Assembly: GCA_964528645.1 (NCBI GenBank)
Contig: CAZGSR010000050.1
Location: forward strand, 1 to 15,231
Length of the DNA: 15,231 nucleotides
From: UBA5734 sp964528645
Lineage (GTDB): Bacteria > Bacillota > Clostridia > Saccharofermentanales > UBA5734
Direction: 5' to 3'
How positions within the stretch are numbered: position 1 is the stretch's first letter; each line of letters begins with the position of its first letter. Position numbers and translations under genes: made by a program. Below the pieces are notes generated by a model. The model saw only the letters and a list, made by a program, of their open reading frames with translations, had not been told where the DNA came from and ran no database searches. Shown here in pieces: positions 1 through 7,121 of this stretch.

Positions 1-57
1 AGTATGTGAGGCATGACTTCTGTTTCGCGCTCATTTTAAATAAGGTACGCCGGCCAT

Positions 58-87
58 TTGACAAGCCTTCCCTGTCGTGGCTATAAT
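58..87 (+). promoter_or_regulatory. sigma-A promoter of ileS
   Basis: A perfect -35 hexamer TTGACA (58-63) and a perfect -10 hexamer TATAAT (82-87) are separated by 18 bases. Transcription should start near base 94, just ahead of the first helix of the T-box leader. The position upstream of a long structured leader fits a dedicated promoter for ileS. Confidence 0.9.
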
Positions 88-95
88 TTTTTAAG

Positions 96-395
96 CTTTA
101 CACATGTCCAACAGCGATGACCGGAACAGTAGGACCGACACACTGGACACCAGCGAGTGCGGAGAGGGTGCGAGCCGCATAGCCCAGACCGGTACGAAGA
201 TCATCCGTGAGCTGCCCCACCCAACCTCTGGCTGAACAGGCCCGGGCAGTAGGGCGGGCCGTACAGCCTGGCACAACTGCCGGCGCCCGACGTTACCGGG
301 AAACGAGATCATGGCTTTTGGCCATGGAACCGGGTGGTACCGCGCTTAGAGACCCTGGCGCCCCGTTTTGGCTTTCAGCTGACGGGGCGTTTTTT
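96..395 (+). promoter_or_regulatory. T-box riboswitch controlling ileS (tRNA-Ile sensing)
   Basis: Transcriptional T-box leader that reads the charging state of tRNA-Ile. The conserved T-box element GGGTGGTACCGCG lies at 332-344; its TGG (335-337) would pair with the CCA end of uncharged tRNA. Stem I runs from CAGC (112-115) to GCTG (211-214) and has an AGTA element (128-131) and a GATGA/GTGAG kink-turn-like base. The specifier candidate is ATC at 200-202 followed by A203; a second ATC sits at 203-205. A Stem II-like element pairs 230-233 with 265-268 and 239-242 with 257-260. A small helix at 270-281 fits the IIA/B pseudoknot region, and Stem III is CATGGC/GCCATG (310-326). The ileS gene directly downstream agrees with an isoleucine specifier. 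Helix assignments were made by eye. Confidence 0.93.
359..395 (+). terminator. regulatory intrinsic terminator of the T-box leader
   Basis: The inverted repeat CGCCCCGT (359-366) / ACGGGGCG (382-389) is followed by a run of T (390-395). It overlaps the 3' side of the antiterminator region just after the T-box sequence, as expected for the mutually exclusive terminator. It ends shortly before the ileS Shine-Dalgarno sequence GAGGAGG (401-407). Confidence 0.9.
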
Positions 396-411
396 GATTT
401 GAGGAGGAACT

Positions 412-3400
412 ATGTACAAGAAAGTACCGACGAACATGAGTTTTGTCGAACGTGAAAAGGAAGTCCTGCAATTCTGGCAGGACAACACGATCTTCAAGCG
501 GTCGATTGAATTGCGCGCAGATGGTCCCGAGTTCACCTTTTTCGATGGCCCGCCGACGGCCAATGGCAAGCCGCACATCGGCCATATCCTGACCCGCGTC
601 ATCAAGGACATCATCCCGCGCTACAAGACCATGAAGGGCTACCATGTCCAGCGCAAGGCAGGCTGGGACACGCATGGTCTGCCGGTCGAGCTTGAGGTTG
701 AAAAAGCCTTGGGCATCGATGGCAAGCCGCAGATCGAAGCCTACGGCATCGAGCCGTTCATCGACCAGTGCAAGCATTCCGTCTGGAAATACAAGAAAGA
801 ATGGGAGACGATGTCGGACCGGGTCGGTTTCTGGGCGGACATGGAAGACCCCTATGTCACCTATGACAACAACTACATTGAATCCGAATGGTGGGCCTTG
901 AAACGCATCTGGGAAAAAGGCCTGCTGTACAAGGGCCACAAAATCGTGCCCTATTGCCCGCGCTGCGGCACAGCCCTGTCCTCGCACGAGGTCGCCCAAG
1001 GCTACCATGACGTCAAGGACACATCGGTGTTCGTCCGCTTCACGGTCAAAGATGCGGTAGACACTTATTTTGCCGCCTGGACGACGACCCCCTGGACTTT
1101 GCCGTCCAATGTTGGCCTCTGCGTCAACCCGGACGAGGAATATGCCTTGGTCGAGGTCCCGACCGATCTCGATGGCACCGAGAAGCCGGTTCGCTACTAC
1201 ATGGCTGGCGTACTCGTGCCCCAGCTCTTTGGTGAGGATTTCAAAATCCTCGAAAAAATGCCTGGACGCGATCTGGTGGGCAAAGCCTATGAACCACTGC
1301 TGCCTTATGCCAATGAGACTGTTGCCAAGTCGGGTCAAAAGGCCTTTTTTGTCACGATGGATGACTATGTCACCCTGACCGATGGGACCGGCATCGTCCA
1401 CATTGCCCCGGCTTTCGGTGAAGACGACGCCCGGGTCGGCCGGACGTATGACCTGCCCTTTGTCCAGCTTGTCCAGGAGGACGGCACCCTGCCGGAGGCG
1501 GTTACTGATTTTGCTGGCCAGTTCTGCAAGGACGCCGATGCCGGGATCATCAAGAAGCTCAACATCGAGAAAAAGCTGATCAAGAAGATGCCTTATGAGC
1601 ACAGCTATCCGTTCTGCTGGCGCTGTGACACCCCCCTGATCTACTATGCCCGCAATTCCTGGTTCGTCAAAATGACCGCGGTGCGCGAACAGTTGCTGGC
1701 CAACAACGCCACCGTCAACTGGATTCCGCCGGCGATCGGTGAAGGCCGTTTCGGCAATTTCCTCGACAATGTCGTTGACTGGGGCATTTCTCGCGAACGC
1801 TACTGGGGTACGCCGCTGCCGATCTGGGAATGTGAATGCGGCCACCGCCACATGGTGGGCAGCATCGCCGAGCTCAAGGAGCTGTCGGACGACTGTCCGG
1901 ATGAGATCGAGCTGCACAAGCCCTATGTCGACCAGGTTCACATCCGCTGCGAGAAATGTGGCGGACGCATGACCCGGGTCGCCGAGGTCATCGACTGCTG
2001 GTTTGACTCGGGCTCGATGCCCTTTGCCCAGTGGCATTATCCCTTTGAGAACAAGGAGCAGTTCGAGAAGAATTTCCCGGCTGACTTCATTTCCGAAGCA
2101 CTCGATCAGACCCGCGGCTGGTTTTACACCCTGATGGCGATCGGTACGGTCATTTTTGACCAGTCGCCTTATCGCAATGTCATCGTCCTTGGCCTGGTCC
2201 AGGACAAGAGCGGCCAGAAAATGTCGAAGCACAAGGGCAATGTCGTCGATCCCTGGCAGGTCCTGGAAAAGCAGGGTGCCGATGCCGTGCGCTGGTATTT
2301 CTACACCGCCAGTGCCCCCTGGCTGCCCTCGCGTTTCTACGAAGATGCTGTCAGCGAAGCCCAGCGCAAGTTCATGGGTACGCTCTGGAACACCTACGCT
2401 TTCTACATCCTCTATGCCAACATCGATGGTTTCAATCCGGCCCAGTACACGCTCGAGCCAGGCAAACTCGCCGCGATGGACCGCTGGATCTTGTCCCGCC
2501 TCAACACCCTGGTCGCCAAAGTCGATGCCCAGCTTGAGCGTTACGATATCACAACATCCGGCAGGGCGATTGCCGATTTCGTCGATGAACTGTCGAACTG
2601 GTATGTCCGCCGCGGCCGTGAACGCTACTGGCAGCCGGACATGAACCAGGACAAGGTCAACGCCTACATGACTTTGTACACGGTTCTCGAGACCATCACC
2701 CGCCTGGCTGCACCTTATGTACCGTTCATGGCTGAATCGATCTACCAGAACCTGGTCAGAAGCTGCTTCCCGGATGCTCCAGAGAGTGTCCATTTCTGTG
2801 ACTTCCCGGTCGCGGACCAGAGCCTTTGCGACAGCGAACTGGAAAAGACGATGGATGACGTCCTGCACATGGTCGTCATGGGCCGGGCTGCCCGCAACAA
2901 TGCCGCGATCAAGAATCGCCAGCCCCTGGCACGCCTCCTGGTCGTTGCTCCGGTCGAGCTCCCCGCCGACTACAACGAGCTGGTCGCTGACGAACTTAAT
3001 GTCAAAAAGGTCGAGTACCTGGCCGATAATGCTGCCTTGCTCGACTACAAGTTCAAGCCTCAGCTCAAGACCCTGGGCAAACGCCTGGGCAAGATGGTCT
3101 CCCATGTTGGCGGTGTGCTGGCTGAATTACCAGGCCAGGAAACCATGGCCCACCTCAAGGCCAATGGCCACATCATCATCCATGTCGATGGCCAGGAAAT
3201 CCATCTGGCCGAGGAAGACTTGCTGATCGAGACCGTCCAGCCCGAGGGCCTGTCCACCGAGTCGGACCGTGATTTCACCGTTGCCCTCGACACCCGCCTG
3301 ACCCCGGAACTGATCGAAGAAGGATTCGTCCGCGAGCTGGTCAGCAAGATCCAGACCATGCGCAAGGACAGCGGTTTCGAAGTTTCCGACCGGATCATGG

Positions 3401-3570
3401 TCCAGCACAGCGGCAACGAAGCCTTGGCGGGCGTTTTTGCCCGCAACCAGGCGTTCATCGCCGAAGAAGTCCTGGCCGATGTGATCGAAAGCGGCAAGCC
3501 CGATTCAGCCAAGTCTTGGGACATCAACGGCCAGAAAATCGACCTGGCTGTCACTCGCGTCACCCGCTGA
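412..3570 (+). CDS. ileS: isoleucyl-tRNA synthetase, type 2 (eukaryote-like)
   Basis: Cytoplasmic class I synthetase that charges tRNA-Ile and edits misactivated valine. At 1052 residues it is longer than the usual bacterial type 1 enzyme (about 900-940). The ATP-site motifs are intact: PHIGH at 54-58 and KMSKH at 603-607. The CP1 editing insertion has the Thr-rich TTTPWTLPSN segment from 224 and a GTGIVHIAP segment near 325-335. Cysteine pairs at 182/185, 402/405, 474/476 and 513/516 look like the zinc-binding elements of CP1. The anticodon-binding helices span about 680-830, followed by a C-terminal domain of roughly 200 residues. The start ATG has GAGGAGG five bases ahead. The GPPTANGKPHIGH context and the length place it with type 2 enzymes such as that of Thermus, a group often less sensitive to mupirocin (family knowledge). 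Expression is controlled by the T-box upstream. Confidence 0.97.
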   Translation: MYKKVPTNMSFVEREKEVLQFWQDNTIFKRSIELRADGPEFTFFDGPPTANGKPHIGHILTRVIKDIIPRYKTMKGYHVQRKAGWDTHGLPVELEVEKALGIDGKPQIEAYGIEPFIDQCKHSVWKYKKEWETMSDRVGFWADMEDPYVTYDNNYIESEWWALKRIWEKGLLYKGHKIVPYCPRCGTALSSHEVAQGYHDVKDTSVFVRFTVKDAVDTYFAAWTTTPWTLPSNVGLCVNPDEEYALVEVPTDLDGTEKPVRYYMAGVLVPQLFGEDFKILEKMPGRDLVGKAYEPLLPYANETVAKSGQKAFFVTMDDYVTLTDGTGIVHIAPAFGEDDARVGRTYDLPFVQLVQEDGTLPEAVTDFAGQFCKDADAGIIKKLNIEKKLIKKMPYEHSYPFCWRCDTPLIYYARNSWFVKMTAVREQLLANNATVNWIPPAIGEGRFGNFLDNVVDWGISRERYWGTPLPIWECECGHRHMVGSIAELKELSDDCPDEIELHKPYVDQVHIRCEKCGGRMTRVAEVIDCWFDSGSMPFAQWHYPFENKEQFEKNFPADFISEALDQTRGWFYTLMAIGTVIFDQSPYRNVIVLGLVQDKSGQKMSKHKGNVVDPWQVLEKQGADAVRWYFYTASAPWLPSRFYEDAVSEAQRKFMGTLWNTYAFYILYANIDGFNPAQYTLEPGKLAAMDRWILSRLNTLVAKVDAQLERYDITTSGRAIADFVDELSNWYVRRGRERYWQPDMNQDKVNAYMTLYTVLETITRLAAPYVPFMAESIYQNLVRSCFPDAPESVHFCDFPVADQSLCDSELEKTMDDVLHMVVMGRAARNNAAIKNRQPLARLLVVAPVELPADYNELVADELNVKKVEYLADNAALLDYKFKPQLKTLGKRLGKMVSHVGGVLAELPGQETMAHLKANGHIIIHVDGQEIHLAEEDLLIETVQPEGLSTESDRDFTVALDTRLTPELIEEGFVRELVSKIQTMRKDSGFEVSDRIMVQHSGNEALAGVFARNQAFIAEEVLADVIESGKPDSAKSWDINGQKIDLAVTRVTR

Positions 3571-3588
3571 AGCACTCAAGTCAGGGTA

Positions 3589-3597
3589 TGATATAAT
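3589..3597 (+). promoter_or_regulatory. candidate extended -10 promoter for the M50-trpS-scpAB cluster
   Basis: The sequence TG-A-TATAAT is a perfect extended -10 element in the gap after ileS. No good -35 is seen at the proper distance (3569-3574 reads GAAGCA), which extended -10 promoters can tolerate. Transcription would begin near 3603-3605, which is where the following hairpin begins. Confidence 0.55.
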
Positions 3598-3602
3598 GAT
3601 CC

Positions 3603-3637
3603 AGGCTGGACGGACTGGTGCCGTCCAGCCTGATTTT
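3603..3637 (+). terminator. strong hairpin after ileS, terminator-like or 5' mRNA stem-loop
   Basis: An 11-bp perfect inverted repeat (AGGCTGGACGG 3603-3613, CCGTCCAGCCT 3621-3631) encloses a 7-base loop and is followed by GATTTTG. The stem is strong but the U-tract is short, so termination after ileS may be partial. If the extended -10 just upstream is used, the same hairpin would lie at the very 5' end of the downstream mRNA. The structure is clear; the role is inferred. Confidence 0.6.
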
Positions 3638-3656
3638 GCCAAGAAGGAGGGCCAAT

Positions 3657-4385
3657 ATGCCCGCTTTTGCCCTGAATCCTTTCGTCCTGAACATGATCAA
3701 CAGCCTGGCCCGGTTTGACATCCAGGGGATCCTGGTCACCGTGCTGGTCTTGACCATATCGCTGTCTTTCCATGAAATGGCCCATGCCTGGGCTGCCTAC
3801 AAGCTGGGCGATGACACAGCTGCCCTGCAGGGCCGATTGACCATGAATCCCCTGGCCCATCTCGACCCGATCGGCACCCTGATGTTCATTTTTGCCGGTA
3901 TCGGCTGGGCCAAACCCGTCCCGGTCAATCCAGCCCGCTTTACCCGCAACATCTCGATCCAGCGCGGCACCATGCTGGTCAGCCTGGCCGGCCCAACCGG
4001 CAATCTCATCCTGGCGGTCGCGGCCTCGATCCTGCATGCCGCAACGGTCCTGCTGTCTGTCGCTGTCGGCAGCAACAGCGTCCTCAACTTGCTGGAGAAT
4101 TTGTTCCTCTACCTGTACATGGCCAATACGGTCCTGGCCGTCTTCAATTTGCTGCCTATCCCGCCGCTCGATGGTTCGAAAATTTTCGGCGGCCTTTTGC
4201 CCACCAATTTGTACTACAAGTTCTTAAGCATGGAGCGGACCATCGGCCTTTTATTCCTGATGCTGGTCATTTTTGGCCGCGGCATCATCAGCTCGATCCT
4301 GTCGGTCGTCCGTATCCCCTTTGATCTTGTGATCTGGACTCCAGTCCACTGGCTGGCCCAGTGGCTGCTCCAGTTCATGGCCTGA
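3657..4385 (+). CDS. site-2-protease-family (M50) membrane metalloprotease
   Basis: Polytopic membrane zinc protease of the compact M50 type often annotated in Firmicutes as YwhC-like; substrates are unknown. The zinc motif HEMAH is at residues 39-43 inside the first hydrophobic segment (about 24-45), and the third ligand lies in NLLPIPPLDG (164-173). Further hydrophobic stretches lie near 75-95, 110-135, 143-165 and 190-215. No PDZ domain is visible, which separates it from RseP-type enzymes. Length is 242 residues, normal for the group. The ATG at 3657 is chosen because AAGGAGG sits at 3644-3650, six bases ahead; an in-frame GTG at 3618 lies inside the hairpin. It starts a same-strand cluster with trpS (38-base gap), scpA and scpB, an order I recall from other Firmicutes. 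Confidence 0.93.
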   Translation: MPAFALNPFVLNMINSLARFDIQGILVTVLVLTISLSFHEMAHAWAAYKLGDDTAALQGRLTMNPLAHLDPIGTLMFIFAGIGWAKPVPVNPARFTRNISIQRGTMLVSLAGPTGNLILAVAASILHAATVLLSVAVGSNSVLNLLENLFLYLYMANTVLAVFNLLPIPPLDGSKIFGGLLPTNLYYKFLSMERTIGLLFLMLVIFGRGIISSILSVVRIPFDLVIWTPVHWLAQWLLQFMA

Positions 4386-4423
4386 CATTCAAAAAAGAAA
4401 CAACGGAAAGGAACCTTAGACGC

Positions 4424-5413
4424 ATGACCAGGAAAATCGTCCTCAGCGGTGCCCGTCCCACCGGTGATGTCCATCTCGGCAATTATTTTGGGGCCCTGCA
4501 CAACTGGGTCCAGCTCCAGGACCAGTACGACTGCCATTTTTTCATTGCCGACTGGCACGCCCTGACAACCGGCTATGCCGACACTCATGCCTTGCACGAA
4601 CACACGATCAGCCTGATCGCTGATTTCCTGGCCGTCGGCCTCGACCCGGAGAAATCGGTCCTTTTTCTGCAATCAGAAGTACCGGAGCATGCGGAACTTT
4701 TCCTGCTCTTTGCCATGAACACACCCCTGAGCTGGCTCGAGCGCTGCCCGACGTACAAAGACCAGATCAACCAGCTCAAGGAAAAAGACCTGACCACGTA
4801 TGGATTTCTCGGCTATCCCTGCCTGCAGGCAGCTGACATCCTGGCCTACAAGGCCGATTTCGTTCCAGTGGGTGAAGACCAGGTCCCGCATCTTGAACTG
4901 ACACGCGAAATTGCCCGCCGCTTCAATCATCTCTACCAGGCACCCGTTTTCCCGGAACCGCAGCCACTCCTGACCGCAGCCAAAGTCCTGCCCGGCACGG
5001 ATGGACGCAAGATGTCGAAAAGCTATGGCAATACGATTTCGTTTGCCGACGACCCGGAGACCGTGCGCCAGAAAGTCATGAACATGGTCACCGACCCAGC
5101 CCGGATCAGGAAGACCGATCCCGGCCATCCGGATGTCTGTTCGGTCTATGCCTTCCACAAGATTTTCTCTCCCGATGAAGTCGAGTCGATCCGCAGCCAG
5201 TGTGAGGGTGGCCAGATCGGGTGCGTCGCCTGCAAAAAGCAATGTGCCGCCAAGGTAGCCGAGTTCCACACCCCGATCCATGAAAAGCGCACCGAATTGC
5301 TCAAGAATCCGGACCATCTGGTCGAGATCATCAAAGACGGCTCTGCCAAGGCACGTGCCCTTGCTGCCCGGACCATGGCCGAAGCCAGGGCCGCTGTCCG
5401 CATCGGCCTGTAA
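4424..5413 (+). CDS. trpS: tryptophanyl-tRNA synthetase with probable iron-sulfur site
   Basis: Class I synthetase that attaches tryptophan to tRNA-Trp; 329 residues, the usual size. The HIGH-type signature is HLGN at 17-20, preceded by GARPTG instead of the commoner GxQPSG, and KMSKS is at 196-200. The segment YPCLQAADIL with VGEDQVPHLEL is typical of the tryptophan pocket and dimer region. Near the C-terminal domain four cysteines at 239, 260, 267 and 270 give C-x20-C-x6-C-x2-C, close to the [4Fe-4S] signature known from Thermotoga maritima TrpRS; a fifth Cys is at 274. ATG 4424 matches the family N-terminus; AAAGGA lies about 11 bases ahead, a rather long spacing. The 38-base gap upstream has no room for a T-box, so expression probably depends on the cluster promoter. 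Confidence 0.96.
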   Translation: MTRKIVLSGARPTGDVHLGNYFGALHNWVQLQDQYDCHFFIADWHALTTGYADTHALHEHTISLIADFLAVGLDPEKSVLFLQSEVPEHAELFLLFAMNTPLSWLERCPTYKDQINQLKEKDLTTYGFLGYPCLQAADILAYKADFVPVGEDQVPHLELTREIARRFNHLYQAPVFPEPQPLLTAAKVLPGTDGRKMSKSYGNTISFADDPETVRQKVMNMVTDPARIRKTDPGHPDVCSVYAFHKIFSPDEVESIRSQCEGGQIGCVACKKQCAAKVAEFHTPIHEKRTELLKNPDHLVEIIKDGSAKARALAARTMAEARAAVRIGL

Positions 5414-5425
5414 CCCGGCCCGGCC

Positions 5426-6280
5426 ATGGCATCCTCCGACAGAGCATCCCTGGCGCCCAATAACCAGAACGACAGGGAAGGGTCAGACCTGAAGCTGTCC
5501 CTGGAGCACTTTGAGGGTCCGCTGGACCTGCTGATACACTTGATTGAGAAAAACCGGATCGATATTGCCAATATCCCGATTTCGCAGATCACGGACCAGT
5601 ACCTCCAGTATCTGGACCGGTGCCAGTCCCTCGACATGGAAGTTGCCAGTGAATTCCTGGTCATGGCAGCGACGCTGCTCCACATCAAGTCGCGCCTGCT
5701 GCTGCCCCAGAAAATCACCGGACCTGCGGACACCGTGGAAGATCCGCGAGAAGAGCTGGTGATCAAGCTGATGGCCTACCGGCGTTGCAAAACCCTGGCC
5801 AGCGACTTGCGTGAGCGCTACGCTACCTATTCGAAGTGCCTCTCCAAGCCACCCGAATCCCCAGGCAGGATTGGCATTTCCGCCCTGCTGGTGCCCGAGC
5901 GCCTCAACCGCGACCAGTTTTATCTTGCCTGCCAGCGCATTGCCCACCAGAACCAGAACCGGTTCAATGACCTGTCCAGCAAGATCACGACACTCTTGCG
6001 CCGGGAAAAAGTCTCGCTCAAGGAGAAGATGCGCCTGATCCTGCACTGGGCAGTCCAGAAAACGCGGCTGTTTTTCAACGAATTGTTTCCAGCTGATACA
6101 TCGAGCCGGGCTGAACGGGTCACCGGTTTCCTGGCAGTCCTGGAATTACTCCGTCTGGGCCGGATCCATGCCCGTCAGGAGCACCCCTTCGATGTCATTG
6201 CCATCGAAGCCCGTCCGGAACATGAATGGGGCGAGGAAGCTGAGCAGGAAACAGCAGGAGGGAAGACCGATGGTCCTTGA
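5426..6280 (+). CDS. scpA: segregation and condensation protein A
   Basis: Kleisin subunit that joins SMC and ScpB in the bacterial condensin, needed for chromosome compaction and segregation. The N-terminal signature LSLEHFEGPLDLLIHLIEKN and the ASEFLVMAATLLHIKSRLLLP block (the SMC-neck-binding part) are clear. A middle linker follows, then a C-terminal winged-helix region ending in an acidic tail. From ATG 5426 the product has 284 residues, but this ATG lacks any Shine-Dalgarno and adds about 21 polar residues before the conserved start. A CTG at 5489 sits six bases after AGGGAAGGG (5474-5482) and would give the canonical N-terminus, so the true start is uncertain. trpS ends 12 bases upstream, and the 3' end overlaps scpB by 11 bases, indicating translational coupling. 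Confidence 0.95.
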   Translation: MASSDRASLAPNNQNDREGSDLKLSLEHFEGPLDLLIHLIEKNRIDIANIPISQITDQYLQYLDRCQSLDMEVASEFLVMAATLLHIKSRLLLPQKITGPADTVEDPREELVIKLMAYRRCKTLASDLRERYATYSKCLSKPPESPGRIGISALLVPERLNRDQFYLACQRIAHQNQNRFNDLSSKITTLLRREKVSLKEKMRLILHWAVQKTRLFFNELFPADTSSRAERVTGFLAVLELLRLGRIHARQEHPFDVIAIEARPEHEWGEEAEQETAGGKTDGP

Positions 6281-7049
6281 CACTCAACCCATAGACGAGA
6301 CACAGTTTGCAAACGCGCTGGCAGCGGAAAATCTTGAGGATTTCATCTCTGAACCGGATGATGTTTTTACGCTGGACCCCCTGGATGCTCCGGCAGCCCT
6401 CGAAGCCTTGCTATTCATGGCCGGAGATCCCATTCCGGTCGAAAAACTGGCAACCGTGACCGGGCTTGAAAAAAGCGTTCTGATCCCGGTCCTGGACAAA
6501 ATGGCTGAAAACATGCTGCATGACCGGCGACGCGGGATTTTCCTGCGCCAGGCCGAGGGCAAGTACCAGCTGGCCACCAAACCTGGCCAGCTCTCTGTCC
6601 TGGAGCGGCTCTACCAGCCGCGCCACCGGCCGCCCCTGTCCCAGCCAGCGTACGAAACCCTGGCAATCATTGCCTATAACCAGCCGGTCACCCGGGCCCA
6701 GGTCGAAGCCGTGCGCGGGGTCAACAGCGACAGCATCATCAGTCGCCTGATCGAACGCAATTTTGTCTGTGAAGTCGGCACGCTCGATGCACCTGGCCGG
6801 CCAACCTTATTTGCCACGACCGAGCAGTTCCTTTTGGATTTTGGCCTTGGTTCAGTCAGCGAGCTGCCGCCCATGGAGATGATGATGTATGGGACCCTGC
6901 GCGACCTGGAGCGCTCGCTGGAGGACGCCTCCGGACATGCGGATGACAAGCAGGTGACCATCGACCAGCTCGTGGCCAGCTTCCTGCCGGAACCGGCTCC
7001 TTCGGACCGGACTTCCCTTGATATTAGTGAATCACAGGCTGTAAAATGA
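6270..7049 (+). CDS. scpB: segregation and condensation protein B
   Basis: Dimeric winged-helix partner of ScpA and SMC in the condensin complex. The conserved core begins at about residue 41 (ALEALLFMAGDPIPVEKLA) and runs through GIFLRQAEGKYQLATKP, the hallmark PLSQPAYETLAIIAYNQPVTRAQVEAVRGVNSDS segment and the GRPTLFATTEQFLLDFGL segment. At 259 residues it is longer than typical ScpB (about 180-200). The excess is an N-terminal extension of 40 residues with eleven Asp/Glu and no Lys/Arg, plus a polar C-terminal tail of about 55 residues. The ATG at 6270 has AGGAGG eight bases ahead and overlaps the end of scpA, so the extension appears genuine. No ATG, GTG or TTG closer to the core was seen. 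Confidence 0.95.
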   Translation: MVLDTQPIDETQFANALAAENLEDFISEPDDVFTLDPLDAPAALEALLFMAGDPIPVEKLATVTGLEKSVLIPVLDKMAENMLHDRRRGIFLRQAEGKYQLATKPGQLSVLERLYQPRHRPPLSQPAYETLAIIAYNQPVTRAQVEAVRGVNSDSIISRLIERNFVCEVGTLDAPGRPTLFATTEQFLLDFGLGSVSELPPMEMMMYGTLRDLERSLEDASGHADDKQVTIDQLVASFLPEPAPSDRTSLDISESQAVK

Positions 7050-7059
7050 CGGATTCTGG

Positions 7060-7088
7060 TTGCTAACTTGCAAACGATTACCTATAAT
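7060..7088 (+). promoter_or_regulatory. sigma-A promoter of the rpiR-cmk-plsC-ispH/rpsA operon
   Basis: TTGCTA (7060-7065) and TATAAT (7083-7088) are separated by exactly 17 bases in the 72-base gap after scpB. The start site would be near 7095, leaving a short leader with AGGAAGGA (7107-7114) before ATG 7122. No clear terminator separates scpB from this promoter, so read-through from upstream is possible. Confidence 0.75.
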
Positions 7089-7121
7089 TGGTGAAAACAC
7101 AACTACAGGAAGGAAACGCGC

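Noticed and set aside
346..3105. 919-residue open frame on the minus strand opposite ileS
   Set aside because: It is codon-aligned with ileS and exists because ileS avoids TTA, CTA and TCA codons. It has no recognisable domain or start signal and runs into the T-box terminator.
3618..3656. Upstream GTG start for the M50 protease
   Set aside because: It lies in the hairpin, has no Shine-Dalgarno, and adds a basic stretch absent from the family; ATG 3657 has AAGGAGG at good spacing.
4361..4423. Upstream GTG start for trpS
   Set aside because: It lies inside the M50 gene and adds 21 residues before the canonical TrpRS N-terminus; ATG 4424 fits the family.
4386..4423. Riboswitch or T-box before trpS
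   Set aside because: The gap is only 38 bases, with no helix or GGTGGTACCGCG-like element; there is no room for one.
6168..6269. Upstream start extending scpB into scpA
   Set aside because: The extra residues are out-of-frame scpA sequence, while ATG 6270 has a perfect AGGAGG eight bases ahead.
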